Shown in pieces: positions 59,492 through 64,000 of a stretch of DNA of 64,000 nucleotides. Source of the stretch: Streptomyces spiroverticillatus. Its GTDB lineage: Bacteria; Actinomycetota; Actinomycetes; Streptomycetales; Streptomycetaceae. A program made the position numbers and the translations under genes. The DNA lies in the NCBI GenBank assembly GCA_014650415.1, contig BMUX01000012.1:68419-132418 (forward strand), written 5' to 3'. The notes beneath the pieces are model-generated. The model did no database searches and was not told the origin of the DNA. It saw nothing but the letters and a program-made list of their open reading frames with translations. The number at the start of each line of letters is the position of its first letter. Within the stretch, counting starts at the first letter, position 1.

Positions 59492-61412
59492 GGTGGGTCG
59501 TCCTCTCCGTGGGATGGTGCGGTGTGCTGCCTCCGGCCGGTGCGGCGGCGTGCTCCGCGGGGCCGGACTCCCCGCGCCGGATGGCGGGGGATGCTGTGGG
59601 GGTGGTGGTACGCCGACGGCGGCCGGCGGCGTTGGCGCCGCGCAGGGTGCGGTCGAGGAAGACGACCGCCTCGCGCAGGGCGTGCACGTGGTCCGCGCCG
59701 TCGTAGCCGTCGTGGCCGGTGTCCAGCCACACGACCTCGTACTCCTTGTGATGCTTCGTCAAGTCCGTTATGTACGAGCGGACTTGGCCGGGCGGGCACT
59801 TGGCGTCGTGCCGCGCCGCGACGATCAGGAGGGGTGCGTCGAGGTGCGGGAGATAGGTGTGGGGCGAGCTGCGCGCGTAGAGCTCGGGCAGTTCGTCGGG
59901 AGTGCCGCCGAAGAGGCGTTCGTCGAGGGCGCGCAGTGCGGGGGTGGTGGTGGCGTGGGCGAGGGCGAGATGGGCCACGGGCTTCACGGCCACTCCCGCC
60001 TGCCAGAGGCCGGGGTGCGTGCCGAGCGCGAGCAGGGTGAGGTAGCCGCCCCACGAAGTGCCCCACAGGGCGAGGGAGTCGGGGTCCGCCCAGCCGCGTG
60101 CGACGAGCCCGTCGCGGGCGGCGACCAGGTCGGCGACCTGGGTGAGTCCGACGCCCTCGCTCATCGCGGTCCGCCAGGCGGGCCCGTACCCGGTGGAGCC
60201 GCGGTAGTTGACGCGGGCGACGCCGAAACCGGAGGCCACCAGGGAGTGCACGATGCCGTCGTAGGCGTCCCGGTCGTGGTCGGCGGGCCCGCCGTGCACG
60301 AGGAACACCGTGGGCACGGGGCCGCGTGCCCCCTCGGGCAGGGTGACCAGGGTGTGCAGGTCGCCGTCGGGGCCCGGGGTCCACAGGTCGTGCGACACGC
60401 CGGGCACGGGGACCGGCAACCGGGGCAGGGACGGCAGTGGAGTGCCCGCGCTGGAGAGGGTGCGCGGAGGCTCCGCGGTGCTGGTCCAGAGTGTGTGGAG
60501 GTCGCCGCCCGGGTGTTCGGCGGCGTCCAGGAGGGTGCCGGGGGCGGTGGGCAGGACCGTGAGCGTACGGGCGTCGAGATCGGCGAGGTGCAGCACGCTG
60601 CGACCGTGCCGGTCCTGCCGGACCAGGACACCGCGGCCCTCGTGCCGCCACCGTGCGGTGATCTCGGTGTCGAACGAGGCCCAGGTGTGGGGGACGGGGT
60701 CGCCGCCGGGCCGCCAGGTGGCGAGGAGGTAGCGCCCGCCGTCCTCCCGGACGAGCAGAAGGTCCTGGGCGCCGGGCCGGGGCGTGAAGCCGAGCGACCA
60801 CAACGCGCCGCCCTCACCGCCCAGTCGGGCGACGCGGGAACCGTCGCAGGTGCGGAACACCGTGACGGCCCGCGCGGAACGGGCCTGGCCGGCGACGGCC
60901 AGCAGCTCCCCGTCGGAGCTGATGCCGGTCAGCGACGCCTGGTACGGAAGGTGTGCGACCGGGCGGGCGACACCGCCGCGCGACCCCTGGTGCACGGTGG
61001 TGCTGACCGCGTCGCCCAGCGCCAGGGCGACGATCCCGCCGGCGCTGACTGCGAGCCCGCGCGCCTGACCCACCGGTGTCCCGCGCAGTCCGTCGTACGT
61101 CGGCCCCCCGTCGAAGGCCTGGAACCGCCACCGGCCGTTGCCGTGGGCGTCCTCCTCGAACCACCACACATGGGCGTCGGCGTCGATCGAGCAGTGGAAG
61201 GTGCCGCCGGGCCGGCCGGTGACCTGCCGGGCGGTGCCGGTGGCCGTGTGCCAGGTGAAGACCTCGCAGCGGCCGTCGGCGTCGGCGGTGAACACCATGC
61301 GGGCGGGATCGGCGGCGCACACCTCGGGCAGGGCCGCGCGGAAGACGCGGTAGCCGGGAGCGGAGGTCTGCGGGGCGGGCGAACTGGGCCCGGCTCCGGC
61401 GGCGGCCGTCAC
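59451..61412 (-). CDS. S9-family (prolyl oligopeptidase class) serine peptidase of the RiPP operon
   Basis: 653 residues. N-terminal beta-propeller-like half (about 20-340) and C-terminal hydrolase domain with VFLVHGGPADHD, nucleophile elbow ALWGTS453WGGYL, Asp536 in AARHDAKCPP and His567 in DTGHDGYDG. S9 enzymes cut small peptides, often after Pro or acyl-residues. Here it probably frees the mature peptide, whose presumed core is bounded by prolines. The last 55 residues are a disordered Arg/Thr/His-rich tail extending into the precursor gene. GTG 61412 overlaps the MFS stop. Confidence 0.85.
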   Translation of the reverse strand: MTAAAGAGPSSPAPQTSAPGYRVFRAALPEVCAADPARMVFTADADGRCEVFTWHTATGTARQVTGRPGGTFHCSIDADAHVWWFEEDAHGNGRWRFQAFDGGPTYDGLRGTPVGQARGLAVSAGGIVALALGDAVSTTVHQGSRGGVARPVAHLPYQASLTGISSDGELLAVAGQARSARAVTVFRTCDGSRVARLGGEGGALWSLGFTPRPGAQDLLLVREDGGRYLLATWRPGGDPVPHTWASFDTEITARWRHEGRGVLVRQDRHGRSVLHLADLDARTLTVLPTAPGTLLDAAEHPGGDLHTLWTSTAEPPRTLSSAGTPLPSLPRLPVPVPGVSHDLWTPGPDGDLHTLVTLPEGARGPVPTVFLVHGGPADHDRDAYDGIVHSLVASGFGVARVNYRGSTGYGPAWRTAMSEGVGLTQVADLVAARDGLVARGWADPDSLALWGTSWGGYLTLLALGTHPGLWQAGVAVKPVAHLALAHATTTPALRALDERLFGGTPDELPELYARSSPHTYLPHLDAPLLIVAARHDAKCPPGQVRSYITDLTKHHKEYEVVWLDTGHDGYDGADHVHALREAVVFLDRTLRGANAAGRRRRTTTPTASPAIRRGESGPAEHAAAPAGGSTPHHPTERTTHHAEGHHQQRPARG

Positions 61413-62794
61413 GGGGCGCCCCCGGTGCCGTCGTCGGACCGCCCCGGCTGCCCGGCCGCGGGAGGGGCGAGGCTACGGGGGCGGGCCCAGGTGGTGTACG
61501 CCGCCAGTGCCAGCAGTGCCCCGGCACAGCCGAGCGCGGGACCCGCCGCACCGGCCCCGGCGAGCAGGCCCGCCGCCGCAGGACCGAGCGCGGCGGCCCC
61601 TCCGGCACCGGTGGCCAGGACCGCCCCGGCGCGGGCCTGGAGGTGCACGGGGGTGGCGGCGATGGCCCGGGACTGCAGGACCACGGTGGCCACGGGCATG
61701 GCCAGGCAGATCCCGCCGAAGAGGGCGGCCTGCCACCAGGGCGATCCGGTGGTGGCGAGCGCTCCGGTGAGCGGCACGAGCAGCCAGGTCACCGCGAGGA
61801 CGCTGCGCGCGGCGCCGATGCGCACGGCCAGCGAGGGGGCGGCCAGGGCGCCCGCGATTCCGGCGGCCCCGGCGACGGCCAGGACCGCGCCGGTGGCGGT
61901 GCCGCTGTGGCCGTCGCGCTGGAGGGTGAACAGGACGCCGAAGTACAGCGCCGCCAGCACCCCGTTGACGACGGAGGTCCACAACAGCACCAGGCGCAGC
62001 ACCGCGGAGTCCGCCACGAGACGCAGTCCGGCGGCGAGTTCGGCGCGGGGCGAGACGCGGGGGCGCGCGGAAGCGGCGACCGGGGCGCCCTGCGGTCCGT
62101 CCGGGGTCCGGCCCGTCGGTCCGCCCGTCGCCGCCCCGCGGTCGTCCGCCCGGGCCGGGCCCAGGGCGCGCAGATCGGCCCGCATGAACCGCACGCAGAC
62201 GGCGGTCACCACGTACGAGAAGGCATCGACGGCGAAGGGCAGGGCGCGGCCCACCTGGTACAGGGCACCGCCGAGCACCGGCCCGAGGACGAGGGCCAGC
62301 CGGTCCCCGACCTCCAGCCGCGCCACCGTACGCGCGTATCCCTCGGGCGGGGAGAGCAGGGCGACCGTGCCGCGCGCGGCGGCCTCGTACACCGCGGTGG
62401 CGAACCGTTCCACCAGCACTCCGGCCAGCACCAGCGCCAGCGGCGGTCGGCCGGTGGCGACCGCGACGGCGACGACCGCCATGGCCAGCGCGGCCACGCA
62501 CGCGGCCCCCATCATCACGGGTTTGCGGGCCCCCCGATCGGCGGGAACGGCCGCCAATGGGCCGATGACCAGGCCGAGTACGGCGGACGCGGCCACCACC
62601 CCACCGACCGCGGCCGGCGAGTGGCCGAGGGCCAGCAGCAGAAGCGGAAGGACCACACCGGAGGTCTGGCTGCCGAGCGCGTCGGCGGTGTTGGAGCACC
62701 AGAACAGGCGTGCGTCGCGCGGCGCGACCCCGGCTGTCGCAGGGCCGGACGCGACCGCGACGCGGTCCGTGTGCGACGCCGAAGTCTTCGCCAT
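61409..62794 (-). CDS. MFS exporter of the RiPP operon
   Basis: 461 residues, about 12 membrane segments. Seen: DARLFWCSNTADALGSQTSGVVLPLLLLALGHSPAAVGGVVA, the inter-helix loop AAVPADRGARKPVM, and a long poly-Gly/Ala central loop (ADDRGAATGGPTGRTPDG). It matches the MFS_3/enterobactin-exporter-like branch often found as RiPP or siderophore exporters. ATG 62794 has a strong GGAGGGGAG site. First gene of the operon; its stop is coupled (GTGA) to the peptidase. Export of the mature peptide is inferred. Confidence 0.85.
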   Translation of the reverse strand: MAKTSASHTDRVAVASGPATAGVAPRDARLFWCSNTADALGSQTSGVVLPLLLLALGHSPAAVGGVVAASAVLGLVIGPLAAVPADRGARKPVMMGAACVAALAMAVVAVAVATGRPPLALVLAGVLVERFATAVYEAAARGTVALLSPPEGYARTVARLEVGDRLALVLGPVLGGALYQVGRALPFAVDAFSYVVTAVCVRFMRADLRALGPARADDRGAATGGPTGRTPDGPQGAPVAASARPRVSPRAELAAGLRLVADSAVLRLVLLWTSVVNGVLAALYFGVLFTLQRDGHSGTATGAVLAVAGAAGIAGALAAPSLAVRIGAARSVLAVTWLLVPLTGALATTGSPWWQAALFGGICLAMPVATVVLQSRAIAATPVHLQARAGAVLATGAGGAAALGPAAAGLLAGAGAAGPALGCAGALLALAAYTTWARPRSLAPPAAGQPGRSDDGTGGAP

Positions 62795-62890
62795 CCCCGC
62801 TCCCCTCCGGTTGCCCCTGAGCCCGTGACATGTGTGCGGGACCGCACACCGCCCCTGCGGGCACGGCAAAGCCGTTCACCATTGGTCCAA

Positions 62891-62917
62891 GAAATTGCAG
62901 AAACTGCGAAGGAACTG
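62891..62917 (-). promoter_or_regulatory. three direct repeats upstream of the RiPP operon
   Basis: On the plus strand GAAATTG (62891-62897), GAAACTG (62900-62906) and GGAACTG (62911-62917) are spaced 9 and 11 bp, about 100 nt before the operon's first ATG. Heptamers at near helical-turn spacing are typical of activator sites. The remaining intergenic sequence, 62918-63329, is about 410 nt in which I see no credible gene on either strand. Confidence 0.45.
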
Positions 62918-63329
62918 AAACGAGCCGGAGCCTAACCACCCGTCTTCGAACGCCACAAGACCTCCGTTGGCGGTGCGGCGGGCTGTCGTGCGGCTCAATT
63001 CCGCTTGTGGGAAGGGAGGTTGTACGAGGTCGCTGCGTACGTACGACGCTTACCGGGCGAGGGGCGCCGGCGCTGCGCTGCGCACGCGGGAGACGGAAGG
63101 GACCGCGAGGGGCGAATTCGCGCGGGCACACACACGGACCGCAGCGACCCGGTACGGAACCGGACCGGCGCCTTCCCGAAGGCGAACGCCCGCCTCACGT
63201 GCCCCGCGCCGCATGCGGCGGACGTGCTCCGGGCGCAGGGCAATGCTTCGACGAAGCCGCGCTCTTCGGGGGGCGGCGCCGAAAGCCCTTTCCGTCGCCA
63301 TCATTGGCCGGAAGAGGTCGGGAGCCACC

Positions 63330-63369
63330 GTGGCGTCGGCCGACGTTCGTACGGGCCGGCCGACGCCAC
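63330..63369 (-). terminator. terminator of the Cys-rich protein gene
   Basis: GTGGCGTCGGCC (63330-63341) and GGCCGACGCCAC (63358-63369), perfect 12-bp stem 6 nt after the stop. Confidence 0.8.
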
Positions 63370-63375
63370 GCGCGT

Positions 63376-63852
63376 TCACTTCGTCCGTTCGGCCTCGGCG
63401 ATCCAGCTCTCCAGCTGTTCGACGGTGGTGGCCGGATCGGCGACCAGCTCCGCGAGCCGGTCGTCGGCGGAGTTGAGCGTGGCGAGGGCGGGACAGCGGT
63501 GACAGGCGTCGACGCCCGTCTGGTTCCACCACTTGCAGCGCGGCCGCAGGTGGCACCGCGGTACGGGTCCGCTGTCACGCGGGGCGGGCAGGGTCTGGAT
63601 GCGCCGGATCAGACCGCAGTCGTCGCCCACCCGGTTCGCGCAGGCGGAGGTGCAGTGCGAGGCGAATCGGAGCACCCGGCCGGGAGCGATGCCTTCGGGG
63701 ATGCTCGGCAGTACGTCTGCCGCGGGCACCGGTGCGTCGAGGTAGACGACGTTGCCGTGCTCGCCCGACCGGACGCCCAGGACGAGGGACTCGGGACGGT
63801 GGGCGTCCCCGCTGGGACACCAGTTGACGTGGTCTGTGCCGGGTTCGTCCAC
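63376..63852 (-). CDS. cysteine-rich, probable Fe-S or zinc-binding protein
   Basis: 158 residues from GTG 63852. Eight cysteines: C12, then C67-X3-C71-X7-C79 and C100-X5-C106-X10-C117-X2-C120, in contexts HCTSACANRVGDDCG and RCHLRPRCKWWNQTGVDACHRCP. The arrangement suits one 4Fe-4S cluster plus a second metal site. I do not recognise a characterised family, though similar Streptomyces proteins are loosely named nitrogen-fixation proteins. GTG 63852 is chosen because GGAG lies 9 nt upstream; ATG 63861 would abut it. It begins 19 nt after the stop of the partial upstream gene, so is probably co-transcribed with it. Confidence 0.7.
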   Translation of the reverse strand: MDEPGTDHVNWCPSGDAHRPESLVLGVRSGEHGNVVYLDAPVPAADVLPSIPEGIAPGRVLRFASHCTSACANRVGDDCGLIRRIQTLPAPRDSGPVPRCHLRPRCKWWNQTGVDACHRCPALATLNSADDRLAELVADPATTVEQLESWIAEAERTK

Positions 63853-63871
63853 AGCGCGCATCTCCGCGCGG

Positions 63872-64000
63872 TCAGGAGGACGCGGACTCGGCGGCGGCAG
63901 GGTTGAGGATGAGGCCCAGGATCGGCCCACCGGTGGTCCCGCCGCCCTGCTGCTGTTCGGCGGCGACGGCCTTCTGGAGGTGGGCGGAGAGGCCTTGCGC
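63872..64000 (-). CDS. 3' end of an unrecognised gene (truncated by window edge)
   Basis: The last 42 codons and the stop of a minus-strand frame: AQGLSAHLQKAVAAE, a QQQGGG linker, then GPILGLILNPAAAESASS. The start lies outside the window. The short hydrophobic GPILGLIL near the end and small size so far leave the function open. It is followed 19 nt later by the Cys-rich gene. Confidence 0.5.
   Translation of the reverse strand, partial: AQGLSAHLQKAVAAEQQQGGGTTGGPILGLILNPAAAESASS

Noticed and set aside
62881..62896. Second DasR-like site upstream of the RiPP operon (ATTGGTCCAAG)
   Set aside because: Only one half-site matches; the other arm is absent, about 8 of 16 positions, near chance.
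63005..63502. 165-codon plus-strand frame in the gap before the RiPP operon
   Set aside because: Runs through the terminator and antisense into the Cys-rich gene; composition is random-like with no domain.

Overview
The window is chromosomal DNA from a Streptomyces-type actinomycete. It is very GC-rich, with strong third-position GC bias, frequent GTG starts, ATGA/GTGA translational coupling, and probable leaderless genes. The gene content also fits: ergothioneine synthesis, a Nur-type nickel box, sigma-R type promoters, and a bL37-like ribosomal mini-gene. I see no rRNA, tRNA, CRISPR array, insertion sequence or prophage.

Layout. 0-5.7 kb holds a UvrA paralogue, an LLM flavin oxidoreductase, a small HAD phosphatase, and an orphan DasA-like sugar-binding lipoprotein with a DasR-like palindrome in its promoter. 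5.7-10.1 kb is the complete egtABCD operon (minus strand), divergent from a poly(ADP-ribose) glycohydrolase-type macrodomain gene. 11-18 kb holds a PemK/MazF-like protein, a GH18 hydrolase, an alpha/beta hydrolase, a LacI/MFS divergent pair, a thiolase and thioredoxin. 18-26 kb holds a flavin disulfide-reductase-like protein, tdh-kbl (threonine to glycine), a LysR regulator, an ABC exporter, and an HxlR regulator fused to a peroxiredoxin domain. 26-32 kb holds a yeast-type cytosine deaminase with its NCS1 permease, a double-domain Lrp regulator, a DHA2 exporter and an RlmG-like methyltransferase. 32-37 kb is an osmoprotectant (OpuC-like) ABC importer whose ATPase lies on the opposite strand, beyond a voltage-gated-type ion channel. 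37-45 kb holds hydrolases, a TetR regulator, an SDR/SRPBCC pair, and a quinone-oxidoreductase plus two-acyl-CoA-dehydrogenase operon. 45-50 kb is nikABCDE under a near-consensus Nur box. 50-56.6 kb holds a phosphodiesterase, a DUF779 protein, phosphoglucomutase, a tiny bL37-like gene and cobL-cobM.

The most distinctive locus is 56.6-62.8 kb. This is one minus-strand operon encoding an MFS exporter, an S9 (prolyl-oligopeptidase-class) peptidase, a 40-codon precursor peptide, a cobalamin-binding radical SAM enzyme and a DUF5825 protein. It looks like a ribosomally synthesised, radical-SAM-modified peptide (RiPP) pathway. The precursor gene starts inside the peptidase gene. Two strong hairpins separate it from the radical SAM gene. 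The Pro-flanked segment SVGITVTVP is a natural core candidate.

Two patterns recur across the window. First, four genes (LLM oxidoreductase, thioredoxin, ABC exporter, TPR protein) carry GGAAT-N17/18-GTTG promoter elements. These match the sigma-R thiol-stress consensus and fit the ergothioneine operon and peroxiredoxin-fused regulator nearby. Second, at seven gene 3' ends the segment containing the stop codon is tandemly repeated (two to four copies, periods 18-47 bp).
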